Source: JBFEUI01 sp041547565 (lineage in GTDB: Bacteria; Pseudomonadota; Gammaproteobacteria; Thiohalomonadales; Thiohalomonadaceae). Taken from it: 13,770 nucleotides of DNA. Both the position numbers and the translations under genes were made by a program. The DNA lies in contig JBFEUI010000076.1 in assembly GCA_041547565.1 (NCBI GenBank), positions 1-13,770 on the forward strand, given 5' to 3'. This document shows positions 1-7,363 of the stretch, one piece after another. The first letter of the stretch is position 1, and every line of letters begins with the position of its first letter. The notes beneath the pieces were generated by a model. It did no database searches, was not told the DNA's origin, and was given only the letters and a program-made list of their open reading frames with translations.

Positions 1-348
1 CTCAATCGCCAGCCGATCTTTGCCAGCCAGTACTTTATGTCGAAAAAGCACTGGCAGATCGTGAACTACGACGGACAGGGGGGATTCAAGGAGGGCGGCT
101 TCAAGACCTGGCCGGTGGAGCAGGCGCCGCCCGAGGTGGTGGCCACGGCGCTGCAGGCGGCCAACCTGATCGGCGACGGTCTGTACGGGGTCGACATGAA
201 GCAGAATGAAGACGGTGCCTATGTCATCGAGGTGAACGACAACCCGAATATCGAGTCCGGCGTGGAGGATGCCTTCTTGAAAGAACGGCTCTACACCCTG
301 ATCATGAGTGATTTTCTCAGGCGACTGGAGATGCGCCACAACCGTTAA
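1..348 (+). CDS. RimK-like ATP-grasp ligase, C-terminal part (5' end outside window)
   Basis: The frame is open from base 1 to the TAA at 346-348, so this is the last 115 residues of a gene that begins upstream. The visible part is the end of an ATP-grasp fold. The segment YVIEVNDNPNIESGVED carries the acidic and amide residues (E, N, N) that coordinate ATP-bound magnesium in the family, and an upstream GDGLYGVDMK stretch provides the preceding strand. The NDNPNIESG form is typical of RimK-family alpha-L-glutamate ligases, which join amino acids to a carboxylate using ATP in the cytoplasm. The substrate cannot be read from this end: ribosomal protein S6 is the substrate of E. coli RimK, but most relatives are uncharacterised. 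The next gene starts 9 bases downstream on the same strand, suggesting cotranscription. The family call is fairly sure and the substrate unknown. Confidence 0.8.
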   Translation, partial: LNRQPIFASQYFMSKKHWQIVNYDGQGGFKEGGFKTWPVEQAPPEVVATALQAANLIGDGLYGVDMKQNEDGAYVIEVNDNPNIESGVEDAFLKERLYTLIMSDFLRRLEMRHNR

Positions 349-357
349 CTATCAACT

Positions 358-1119
358 ATGACCATGCTGCACTGGCAACACGCCGACGAATACCGTTTTA
401 CTGCAACCCTCAGCCGCGAGCAGTGGGCGTGGGAGTTCCTGCGCCGCAATCCGGACTACCGCCGCGAGTGGCAGGCCTTCCGGGAGACCTGGCAGGCACT
501 GGAGGCCGATTACGGCAAGGCGCCCAACCGCGATTTTCAGCGCTGGAAACGCGACCCGCGCGCCTACGTGCTTGAAGGGCATGACGAGACGTGTGGCGAC
601 AGTGACAGCTGCAAGGTCGACGGCGACAAGATCCTCATCGAGTGTCACCTGGGTGCCCGCTGGGGCTTTTACAAGTTCCCGCTCGATCCCGATACGGATC
701 TGCCTGTAATCGGCCAGGACCTGTTGTGGCGTGAGGTGCAGCGGGAAGCGGTGCAGGTCGATCGCGGTGACAGTGAGTGGCTGGGGGATGAGACCGGCAA
801 GATCGCCATGGGTTTTGATCTGACGCTGCCGCTGAAAGAGCAGCTGGATGTTGCCAAACGCTACCTGCTGGCCATGCAGCACTGGCTGCGCCGCAACGAA
901 TCGATCACCATGCAGAGTATCGTGGCGATGAGGGAACGGCTTACGTTGTGTCTGCGCCTGCTCGATGCCCTCGCCCAGGGGGCCGACAGGCGGCAGGTTG
1001 CAGCCGTGCTGTTTCCCGGTTTGCACGGCGGGGAGGAGGCGCTTGGTGAGCTTGAACAGGAGGCGACCGGACTGATGCGTGACAGTTACCGGCGGCTGTT
1101 GCTGCTGCCGGACAGGTAG
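358..1119 (+). CDS. DUF6499/DUF2285-like putative DNA-binding regulator
   Basis: A 253-residue protein that I place, from memory of the family, with the two-part DUF6499-DUF2285 proteins. Residues about 18-40 (WAWEFLRRNPDYRREW) match the N-terminal 'transcriptional regulator-like' signature. A middle part contains RWGFYKFPLDPD, and residues about 182-250 resemble DUF2285, a helix-turn-helix variant, ending in LMRDSYRRLLLL. Characterised members include FseA of the Mesorhizobium symbiosis island ICEMlSymR7A, an activator of element excision. Here no integrase, relaxase or excisionase is visible, so a link to a mobile element is not supported within the window. It follows the RimK-like gene by 9 bases and lacks a clear Shine-Dalgarno sequence, which suggests translational coupling. 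The start could also be the second ATG at 364. Residues 80-86 hold a C-x5-C pair of unknown meaning. The family call is moderately sure and the function unproven. Confidence 0.6.
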   Translation: MTMLHWQHADEYRFTATLSREQWAWEFLRRNPDYRREWQAFRETWQALEADYGKAPNRDFQRWKRDPRAYVLEGHDETCGDSDSCKVDGDKILIECHLGARWGFYKFPLDPDTDLPVIGQDLLWREVQREAVQVDRGDSEWLGDETGKIAMGFDLTLPLKEQLDVAKRYLLAMQHWLRRNESITMQSIVAMRERLTLCLRLLDALAQGADRRQVAAVLFPGLHGGEEALGELEQEATGLMRDSYRRLLLLPDR

Positions 1120-1239
1120 CCTTCAATCCATTTATTCACCTATACAACTACACGCCCCGGGGGCAATGTGTTAGATTCATTCCACCACACCAACTAAATC
1201 CTAAACATACAGCAAGGGCATTTGGTGCAGGCCTGTCGT

Positions 1240-1264
1240 GGTGACCGGTACCCATGGAGTCACC
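1240..1264. repeat. Short inverted repeat in the leader of the c-di-GMP gene
   Basis: GGTGAC (1240-1245) and GTCACC (1259-1264) are perfect 6-base arms around a 13-base spacer that itself contains GGTACC. The element lies about 80 bases upstream of the preferred start of the GGDEF-EAL gene, in the 225-base stretch 1120-1344. It could be an operator or an RNA hairpin, and nothing else supports either. No convincing promoter hexamer pair was found in the rest of that stretch, apart from a GC palindrome CCCCGGGG near 1155. Confidence 0.35.
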
Positions 1265-1344
1265 GCTGCAGCATATCCGTTTTTAACCTAAGGCTGTACT
1301 TGCATGGAGGCACGCGACCCGGAACAGGTAGCGAACGGTCCCGT

Positions 1345-4300
1345 ATGGCATGTCGAAAAATGGCCCAACGTAAAACCTTTGCAGACATCTTCCACAACGA
1401 AATCACCGCCTGGATAGTACTCGGCGTCTCCCTGCTTATCACTGCCGCAGGCTGGTACATCGCCAGCTACTACGTCGACAGGCGGGCGCAGGACCGCTTT
1501 CAGTACGAGGTGGAGGATGCGCGCCAGCGCATCCTGAAACGCATGCTCGAGTATGAGCAGGTACTGCGCGGGGGGGTCGGCCTGTTCAAGTCCAGCGGCA
1601 GGATGGTCAGCCGGGATGAGTGGCGCCGCTACGTCGAGGCTCTGGAACTGCACACCTACTTCCCGGGTATTCAGGGTATTGGCGTGTCGCTGATGCTGGA
1701 ACCTTCCGAGCTGCCGGCGCATATCGATGCGGTGCGCGCCGAGGGATTTAGCGACTACACGGTGAAACCCGCAGGTGAGCGTGAGCGCTACAGTGCCATC
1801 GTCTACCTCGAACCGTTCGACTGGCGCAACCAGCGTGCCTTCGGTTATGACATGTATTCCAACCCCATGCGCCGCAGCGCCATGGAGCGCGCGCGTGATA
1901 CGGGGCTGCCGTCGGTGTCCGGGCGTGTGACCCTGGTGCAGGAGACAGAGGAAAACATGCAGGCCGGCTTCCTGGTCTATCTGCCGCTGTATCAGCCGGG
2001 CAAGCCGCTCGATACAGTGGCACAGCGGCGTGCGGCGTTGCTCGGTTACGTCTACAGCCCGTTTCGCATGAATGACCTGATGCGCGGCATTCTCGGCAGC
2101 GATACGCCGGATGTGAGCTTTGAGATCTATGACGGGGCGCAAACGCAGGATGAGAGCACGCTGCTCTATAATAGTGGCCTGCAAGCCACGATGACATCGG
2201 GCGTGAGGCACGACACCCTCAAACGGATTGAGCTGCCCGGGCGCAGCTGGGTCGCGCGCTTTCACAGTACCCCCTCCTTCGAGGCGGCCATGTCCAGCAG
2301 CCAGCCCGAGCTGATCGCAACGGGCGGCCTTGTCGTCGATATACTGCTGTTTAGTATTATCTGGTCCCTGGCCGGCGCACGCCGCCGCGTGCAGGCCAGG
2401 GCAGAGGCGATGACCGCCGATATCCGCCACGTCTCCGAACGCCTGGAACTGGCGCAGGAGTCGGCACAGATTGGCACCTGGGATCTGGACCTGCGCAGCA
2501 ACCGGCTGTTCTGGGACGAGCGCACCTTCAAGCTGTATGACCGTTCGCCGGAGGATTTCGACCATAGCAACGAGTTCTGGAAGGCGTGCGTGCTGCCGGA
2601 GGATGTGGCGCGTCTTGAGGCGGATTTTCAGCGCCGCTACCGGCATGCCGACCGGTTTGACACTACCTTCCGCATCAGGCATCGCAATGGCGCAATTCGC
2701 TTCATCGAAACGCAGGCGCTCGTTCAGAAGGACAGTGACGGGACACCGGTGCGCATGGTCGGCGTCAATATGGACATCACCGAGCGCCGGCAGGCCGAGG
2801 AGCGCCTGACCCTGGCTGCGAGCGTGTTCGAGCATGCGCATGAGGGCATTATTGTCATGGATGAACAGGGGCGCATTCTCGATGTCAATCCGGCATTTAC
2901 GAAAATGACCGGATACAGCCATGATGAGGTCGTCGGCGAGACGACACATATGTTGCGCTCCGGGCGTCATGATGAGGCTTTTTTCGAACAGATGTGGCAG
3001 TCGCTGAGGGAAACCGGTTTCTGGCGTGGCGAGGTATGGAGCCGGCGCAAGGACGGGGAACTGTACGCGGAGATGCTCAGTATCTCCGCGATCCGGCACC
3101 CTGATGCAGAGGCCAGCCGTTACGTGGCGGTATTCTCCGATATCACCATACTCAAGCACCAGCAGGAGCGGCTTTTGAGGCTGGCCCACTATGATGCGCT
3201 TACACAGCTGCCAAACCGCGTGCTGTTGGCGGATCGCCTGAACAGCGCAATGGCGCAGGCACGCCGTACCGGCATGATGCTGGCCGTGTGCTATCTCGAC
3301 CTTGACGGCTTCAAGCCGGTCAATGACCGCTATGGCCATGAGGTGGGAGACAAGCTGCTGGTCAAGGTTGCCGAACGGCTCAACAGCCACATGCGCGGCA
3401 GTGACAGTGCTTCACGTCTGGGTGGTGATGAATTTGTGCTCCTTTTTGGCGACCTGCGCAGCATCGAGGAGTGCCAGCAGGCGGTCAGCCGTCTGCTGCA
3501 GAGCATCTCCGCCACCTTTAACCTGGATGGCCACGAGGTGTTGGTCTCGGCCAGTGCCGGGGTGACACTCTATCCCAATGATGATGCAGATGCCGATACC
3601 CTGGTGCGCCATGCCGACCAGGCGATGTACCGCGCCAAGGAGAGTGGGCGCAATCGTTATCAGTTGTTCGACCCGGAACGCGACCGCCAGGCGCGTGCCT
3701 ATCGCGAGACGCTCGAACGCATCAAGCAGGCACTCGAATCGGGAGAGTTTGAGCTCTACTATCAGCCCAAGGTGGATATGCGTGACGGCACTGTGCTTGG
3801 AGCCGAGGCGTTGCTGCGCTGGAATCACCCGGAGCAGGGCATGGTACTGCCCGGTGAGTTTCTTCCCATCGTCGAAGAGAGTGACTTTGCCATTCAGCTG
3901 GGCGAGTGGGTTTTGGATGAAGCGCTGCGGCAACTGGCGCTGTGGAATGATGCCGGCTTTACCACTGCGGTGAGCGTCAATATCTCCGGCCATCACTTTC
4001 ATGAAGAGCGCTTTGCCCAGCGGCTGAAAGCCATGCTGGAGGAATACGCTTCGGTCAAACCGTCCCAGCTTGAACTGGAGGTGCTGGAGTCTACCGCGCT
4101 GGAAGACATCAACCTGGTCTCACGCGTCATTGAGGAGTGCCGTGCGCTGGGCGTTGCGGTTTCGATTGATGATTTCGGTACCGGCTACTCATCCCTTACC
4201 TATCTCAAGCGCCTGCCGGTGGATACCCTGAAGATTGACCAGTCTTTCGTGCGTGACATGCTCGATGATATCGAGGATTTTGCGATTGTCGAGGGTATTA

Positions 4301-4866
4301 TCGGGCTGAGTCAGGCGTTCAGGCGTGACGTGATAGCCGAGGGCATAGAGAGTGAAGAACATGGTGTAATGCTGTTACGGCTTGGCTGCAATGCCGGGCA
4401 GGGTTACGGCATTGCCCGTCCCATGCCCGCCGGGAAATTCCCCGGCTGGGCCGGACAGTACAGTCACAACAGCTCCTGGCGCGAAACCGGCAAGTATCAC
4501 TGGATTCGTGAGGACCATCCGCTGTTTACCGCTGAACTGCTGCACCGGCGCTGGTTCGATGATCTGAGCGCCAGCATCAATGCCGGTATTGAAGTGATTC
4601 CACCGCCGGAGATAAACAGGGATAAGTGCCGCTTCGGTACCTGGTGCAACAACGAGGGACGCACACGCTATGGCCACCATGAGGTATTCAACAAGCTCAA
4701 TGCCGAGCATGAAAATATCCACAATCATGCCGCCCATGTTATTGAGCTTGCAAAGTCGGGGCGTACCAGCGAGGCCAAGCGGGAGCTGGAGGAAATGGGC
4801 GTGATGAAAAAGAATATTGTGCAACTGTTGCAGGCGTTGCAGGAGACCGCTGCCAAACGGCTCTAG
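1345..4866 (+). CDS. Membrane CHASE-PAS-PAS-GGDEF-EAL-CZB cyclic-di-GMP protein
   Basis: A 1173-residue dual-domain c-di-GMP enzyme. A membrane helix at about residues 20-40 is followed by a periplasmic CHASE sensor (about 60-290) and a second helix (about 320-345). Two cytoplasmic PAS domains follow (about 365-482 and 486-608), then GGDEF (about 613-775), EAL (about 790-1035) and a C-terminal CZB zinc-binding domain (about 1060-1170). The GGDEF motif is exact at residues 693-697 and preceded five residues earlier by RGSD, the RxxD inhibitory site. The EAL part keeps EALLRW (from 821), VNIS, ELEVLES, DDFGTGYSS, KIDQSFV and AEGIE, so phosphodiesterase activity is likely. CZB ligands are probably H1067, C1095, H1122 and H1126 (HENIH). 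The frame is open from a TTG at 1222, but the extra 41 residues look non-coding, so I chose ATG 1345. ATG 1360 is the alternative, and neither has a strong Shine-Dalgarno sequence. The gene converges with the minus-strand operon, stops 14 bases apart. Confidence 0.93.
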   Translation: MACRKMAQRKTFADIFHNEITAWIVLGVSLLITAAGWYIASYYVDRRAQDRFQYEVEDARQRILKRMLEYEQVLRGGVGLFKSSGRMVSRDEWRRYVEALELHTYFPGIQGIGVSLMLEPSELPAHIDAVRAEGFSDYTVKPAGERERYSAIVYLEPFDWRNQRAFGYDMYSNPMRRSAMERARDTGLPSVSGRVTLVQETEENMQAGFLVYLPLYQPGKPLDTVAQRRAALLGYVYSPFRMNDLMRGILGSDTPDVSFEIYDGAQTQDESTLLYNSGLQATMTSGVRHDTLKRIELPGRSWVARFHSTPSFEAAMSSSQPELIATGGLVVDILLFSIIWSLAGARRRVQARAEAMTADIRHVSERLELAQESAQIGTWDLDLRSNRLFWDERTFKLYDRSPEDFDHSNEFWKACVLPEDVARLEADFQRRYRHADRFDTTFRIRHRNGAIRFIETQALVQKDSDGTPVRMVGVNMDITERRQAEERLTLAASVFEHAHEGIIVMDEQGRILDVNPAFTKMTGYSHDEVVGETTHMLRSGRHDEAFFEQMWQSLRETGFWRGEVWSRRKDGELYAEMLSISAIRHPDAEASRYVAVFSDITILKHQQERLLRLAHYDALTQLPNRVLLADRLNSAMAQARRTGMMLAVCYLDLDGFKPVNDRYGHEVGDKLLVKVAERLNSHMRGSDSASRLGGDEFVLLFGDLRSIEECQQAVSRLLQSISATFNLDGHEVLVSASAGVTLYPNDDADADTLVRHADQAMYRAKESGRNRYQLFDPERDRQARAYRETLERIKQALESGEFELYYQPKVDMRDGTVLGAEALLRWNHPEQGMVLPGEFLPIVEESDFAIQLGEWVLDEALRQLALWNDAGFTTAVSVNISGHHFHEERFAQRLKAMLEEYASVKPSQLELEVLESTALEDINLVSRVIEECRALGVAVSIDDFGTGYSSLTYLKRLPVDTLKIDQSFVRDMLDDIEDFAIVEGIIGLSQAFRRDVIAEGIESEEHGVMLLRLGCNAGQGYGIARPMPAGKFPGWAGQYSHNSSWRETGKYHWIREDHPLFTAELLHRRWFDDLSASINAGIEVIPPPEINRDKCRFGTWCNNEGRTRYGHHEVFNKLNAEHENIHNHAAHVIELAKSGRTSEAKRELEEMGVMKKNIVQLLQALQETAAKRL

Positions 4867-4880
4867 GCCAGGGTAGACCG

Positions 4881-6362
4881 CTAGAAACTGTACTTGATTT
4901 CGGCAAACAGCCGGTCGCTGTCCTCGATGCCCAGCAGCGGTGCCTGTTCGCCCTCGTGGTATATCACCACGCCCCCGCTCAGGGTCAGTGCGTCACGGAT
5001 ATCGTATTTGGCAGAGAAACGGCCGAAGCCGCCTTCATCCAGATTTGCCCCGTAGAGTATCGCCAGTGCCGTCAACTCGAGACGGTCATGCAGAAAGTTC
5101 CCGGTATAACGCAATGCGCTCTGGTAGTCGTCCTCGGTCACGCCGGCGGCCTTCATCGCGTTTGTAAAACCGTGTGTGTGGCGACGAACCACCTCAGCCG
5201 AAAGCGTGGTGTCATGAAAACCGGAATACTCGGCGCCGAGGAGCAGGTCGGTGCGGCGCTTTTTTATAGCGGGCAGGCCGCTGTACTCGATGCCGTCAAA
5301 ACGGGCCGCCTCGGATTTGAGCAGCCAGTTGCCGACGGCGACATTGACCGCGGCACCGATCATTTTCAGGCGGCTGTGTGCCAGCACCGGGCCGGCAGGG
5401 GCGGCCACCGAGTGGGGGGTGTCGTCGTAGATGTCGGCCCAGTAGAGCGACAGGTCCCAGCCGGTGAAGATGCCGTTGGCGGCAAGCGCGTATTCGGTGT
5501 TGCCGTTACCGTCGGCGGGCACCTGCTCTTTGGGCTGTGGCGTCGGGTAGGGGTAGAACTCCGAGCCGTAGGCAGGCAGCTTGTTGAAACGGATCTCGGG
5601 TATGGCAAGCGCCGTGAAGCCCCAGTCGCCGGCGTAGTAGTCGGCCCGTGCCATGGTCAGTGGCAGGCGCAGGTCCTCGATATCGACCATGCCCGGTTCG
5701 CGCATGTCCATCGGGTTGAGCACGTCGGTGACACGCAGGTTGTCGGACTTGCCCCATACGACGATCTGGCGTCCCAGCTTTACGTCGAGTGATCTTGAAA
5801 TGCCGCCGCGCAACCAGGCCTCACCGAGTTCGGCCTCCTTCTCGTAATCCTCAAGCAACTCGTCGTTGTAGTCGCTGCGACCGTTGAGGCTGTAGGCAGC
5901 ATCGTAAAAGGCATGCCCCTCTGCATGGGCCTGCCAGCTTTCGGCAAGCCTGCCATCCAGTTCGAGGGCGAATCTGGTGCGCAGGCGGGAGAGTCCCCGG
6001 TAGTCGGTCTGCCCGGCGGCAGGGGCCTTGTGTGCGTAGTTGTAGGCCGTGGACAGTGAGATGTCGCCGCCCAGCTGCCAGTGGCCTTCATCTGTAATAC
6101 CCGGCGCCGTGTCGTTTTGTCCGGGTGTTGAATCAAAACCTTCCAGTATCTCATCGAGCTCCGCATCGGGTTGCGGGGCGGCGTCGTCAAAGCCTTCGAG
6201 AACCGAGTCAATCGCGGAACCTTGTGCTGCAGGCGGTTCGTCAAAGCCCTGCAGCACTTCTTCCAATGCTGCTGCCTCTGCCGCGTTGCCTGCAAAAGGG
6301 AAAAACAGCGGCAAAAAAACAAAAAATTTGTTCACCCTTATTTTAGTAACTCTGTTCAACAT
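4881..6362 (-). CDS. DUF1302-type outer-membrane beta-barrel with N-terminal GFD repeats
   Basis: A 493-residue predicted outer-membrane protein. The start at 6362 gives a textbook signal peptide: a basic n-region (MLNRVTKIRVNK), a hydrophobic core rich in Phe (13-24) and small residues for cleavage near A28-A31. An in-frame TTG at 6410 would extend it and is less likely. After the signal peptide come about 50 acidic and Pro/Ala-rich residues with three motif copies (see separate entry). The rest reads as alternating amphipathic strands with aromatic girdle residues. It ends in EIKYSF, the terminal-Phe signature recognised by the BAM machinery. The segment GRQIVVWGKSDNLRVTDVLNPMDMREP is characteristic of the DUF1302 family, whose genes are often found with MMPL pumps and LolA-like or DUF1329 proteins. 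It is the last gene of the unit, 104 bases after the LolA-like gene, and has no strong Shine-Dalgarno sequence. It is inferred to be the outer-membrane receiver or exit point for the pump's cargo. Confidence 0.85.
   Translation of the reverse strand: MLNRVTKIRVNKFFVFLPLFFPFAGNAAEAAALEEVLQGFDEPPAAQGSAIDSVLEGFDDAAPQPDAELDEILEGFDSTPGQNDTAPGITDEGHWQLGGDISLSTAYNYAHKAPAAGQTDYRGLSRLRTRFALELDGRLAESWQAHAEGHAFYDAAYSLNGRSDYNDELLEDYEKEAELGEAWLRGGISRSLDVKLGRQIVVWGKSDNLRVTDVLNPMDMREPGMVDIEDLRLPLTMARADYYAGDWGFTALAIPEIRFNKLPAYGSEFYPYPTPQPKEQVPADGNGNTEYALAANGIFTGWDLSLYWADIYDDTPHSVAAPAGPVLAHSRLKMIGAAVNVAVGNWLLKSEAARFDGIEYSGLPAIKKRRTDLLLGAEYSGFHDTTLSAEVVRRHTHGFTNAMKAAGVTEDDYQSALRYTGNFLHDRLELTALAILYGANLDEGGFGRFSAKYDIRDALTLSGGVVIYHEGEQAPLLGIEDSDRLFAEIKYSF
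6132..6266 (-). repeat. Three tandem 18-residue repeats (hLxGFD motif) in the barrel's N-terminal tail
   Basis: Counting from the start at 6362, residues 33-41 (LEEVLQGFD), 51-59 (IDSVLEGFD) and 69-77 (LDEILEGFD) are three copies of one motif at an exact 18-residue period. The shared pattern is L/I, D/E, any, V/I, L, any, G, F, D. The linkers are Pro, Ala, Gln and Asp rich and look unstructured. The copies lie between the signal peptide and the first beta-strands, so they should be periplasmic. The exact spacing indicates duplication of a 54-base unit. Confidence 0.85.
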
Positions 6363-6447
6363 GCCGGTGCCGATTTCAGTCTTTAGTGTCAGGGAGAGAC
6401 CTTGTCTCAACCTGGCCTACGCTGCTGTTATGCTCATTCCTGTTTAC

Positions 6448-6464
6448 TTCGCGTCTTTGCGGTA
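6448..6464 (-). repeat. Half of an ACCGCAAAG-type dispersed repeat
   Basis: Read on the minus strand the segment is TACCGCAAAGACGCGAA, close to the right arm of the palindromic element inside the neighbouring LolA-like gene (ACCGCAAAGCACGC at 7330-7317). It starts 2 bases downstream (minus sense) of that gene's stop, in the 104-base gap before the barrel gene. I could not find a matching left arm within 100 bases, so it may be a decayed or partial copy. Confidence 0.5.
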
Positions 6465-6466
6465 AT

Positions 6467-7354
6467 CTATAGACCTTTTTCCAACTGGCGCACAGTAAAC
6501 ATCTGCTCGTCCAGCGCCTGGTTGTACTGGATATTGGAAAAATCCAGCTCGGTGCGGTGCAGCGTCGCCTTGCCCTTTTTGGTGGTCATGGTCATGTGGG
6601 TGATGGTCCAGATGCCGTCGATCTGCTCCAGACCGGGTACATCCTGGTATTTAAGGCGGTTGCCCTCGAGGGTCCAGTGCACGGCACGCACCACAACAAA
6701 ATTGTCCTGGCGCACGAACACCAGCGATTTTTTGTAGCCGGTCTCCTCTTTCTCTTCCATGGTCTTCGGCAGCGCCTCGATGATCCAGGTGTTATGCCCG
6801 CGTACTTCCTGCTCCTTGACGATGCTGAAGTCGTAGGCATCGAGGTTCTTGCGCGTCATGTCGGCGTAGTTGAAATCGGAGCCCATGAACGAGCCGCTCT
6901 TGTCGCTGGAGGCGATGCGTTTGCTTTTGCGCAGTGCCGGCAGGTAGAGCCACTGGTCGTCGTCCTTCTCGTAGGCGTCGTAGTCATAGGTGAGAAAGGC
7001 GGTATCCTTGACGTCGGCCGGTGCGAGGAAAAACATGATGCGCATCTTGTCCTCGCCCTTGTCCTTGTCGAAGCTGCGAATCTTGCGGATGCGCTTGCTG
7101 CCGTTTTTGTCGATCAGCGTCATTGTCATCTCGGCGCTGCGGTTATCGCCGTCGTCCCGGTCATCGACCTTTTGCATGATTTCGCGCGCGGTGAGATTTT
7201 CAGCGGCGGCAGGTGAGGCCTGTGAGGCGATAAAGAGCACAACAACTAAAAAAATAAAACCGCTAAGGACGCTAATCGGCGCCAGGGATTCAATGCGCTT
7301 TACCTCGTGTTCCCTTGCGTGCTTTGCGGTTGAAAAGGTTCGGTAATTAATCAT
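6467..7354 (-). CDS. LolA-like outer-membrane lipoprotein-sorting family protein (periplasmic)
   Basis: A 295-residue secreted protein of the LolA-like family usually annotated 'outer membrane lipoprotein-sorting protein', with a LolA-type half-barrel fold expected to hold acyl chains. Diagnostic stretches are AREIMQKVDDRDDGDNRSAEMTM at the mature N-terminus (shared as the family opening), DDQWLYLPALRKSKRI, SGSFMGSDFNYADM and RQDNFVVVRAVHW. The signal core is residues 29-44, with cleavage likely after A51 (SPAAA). The n-region is about 28 residues, unusually long, because codons about 9-32 lie in a palindromic repeat. ATG 7354 is supported by GAGG about 8 bases upstream. The MMPL stop is 9 bases before this start, so the two genes are clearly cotranscribed. 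Inferred role: carry a hydrophobic or lipidic cargo between the pump and the barrel, or assist assembly of that complex. It is not LolA itself, which is shorter and has no pump partner of this kind. Confidence 0.87.
   Translation of the reverse strand: MINYRTFSTAKHAREHEVKRIESLAPISVLSGFIFLVVVLFIASQASPAAAENLTAREIMQKVDDRDDGDNRSAEMTMTLIDKNGSKRIRKIRSFDKDKGEDKMRIMFFLAPADVKDTAFLTYDYDAYEKDDDQWLYLPALRKSKRIASSDKSGSFMGSDFNYADMTRKNLDAYDFSIVKEQEVRGHNTWIIEALPKTMEEKEETGYKKSLVFVRQDNFVVVRAVHWTLEGNRLKYQDVPGLEQIDGIWTITHMTMTTKKGKATLHRTELDFSNIQYNQALDEQMFTVRQLEKGL
7259..7330. repeat. Palindromic repeat element inside the signal-peptide coding region
   Basis: On the plus strand ACCGCTAAGGACGC (7259-7272) and GCGTGCTTTGCGGT (7317-7330) form an imperfect inverted repeat, 12 of 14 positions complementary, with 44 bases between. 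The ends have the ACCGC(A/T)AAG core that I recall from dispersed palindromic repeats in many environmental bacterial genomes. It lies within the LolA-like gene and is read through in frame, encoding residues about 9-32 of the signal peptide's n-region. Confidence 0.6.
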
Positions 7355-7363
7355 GGGAAATCC

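Noticed and set aside
1222..1344. TTG-initiated 41-residue N-terminal extension of the c-di-GMP protein
   Set aside because: The extension is Arg/Cys/Ser-rich and unlike a membrane-protein leader. It contains an inverted repeat and lacks a Shine-Dalgarno sequence before the TTG.
1288..3390. A 700-codon open frame antisense to the CHASE/PAS/GGDEF region
   Set aside because: It is the shadow of a GC-rich coding sequence with clear domains on the plus strand. The antisense product is His/Gln/Arg-rich with no recognisable domain.
6363..6410. TTG start at 6410 adding 16 residues before the barrel's signal peptide
   Set aside because: The ATG at 6362 gives a standard signal peptide, and the extension would put a long tail in front of it.
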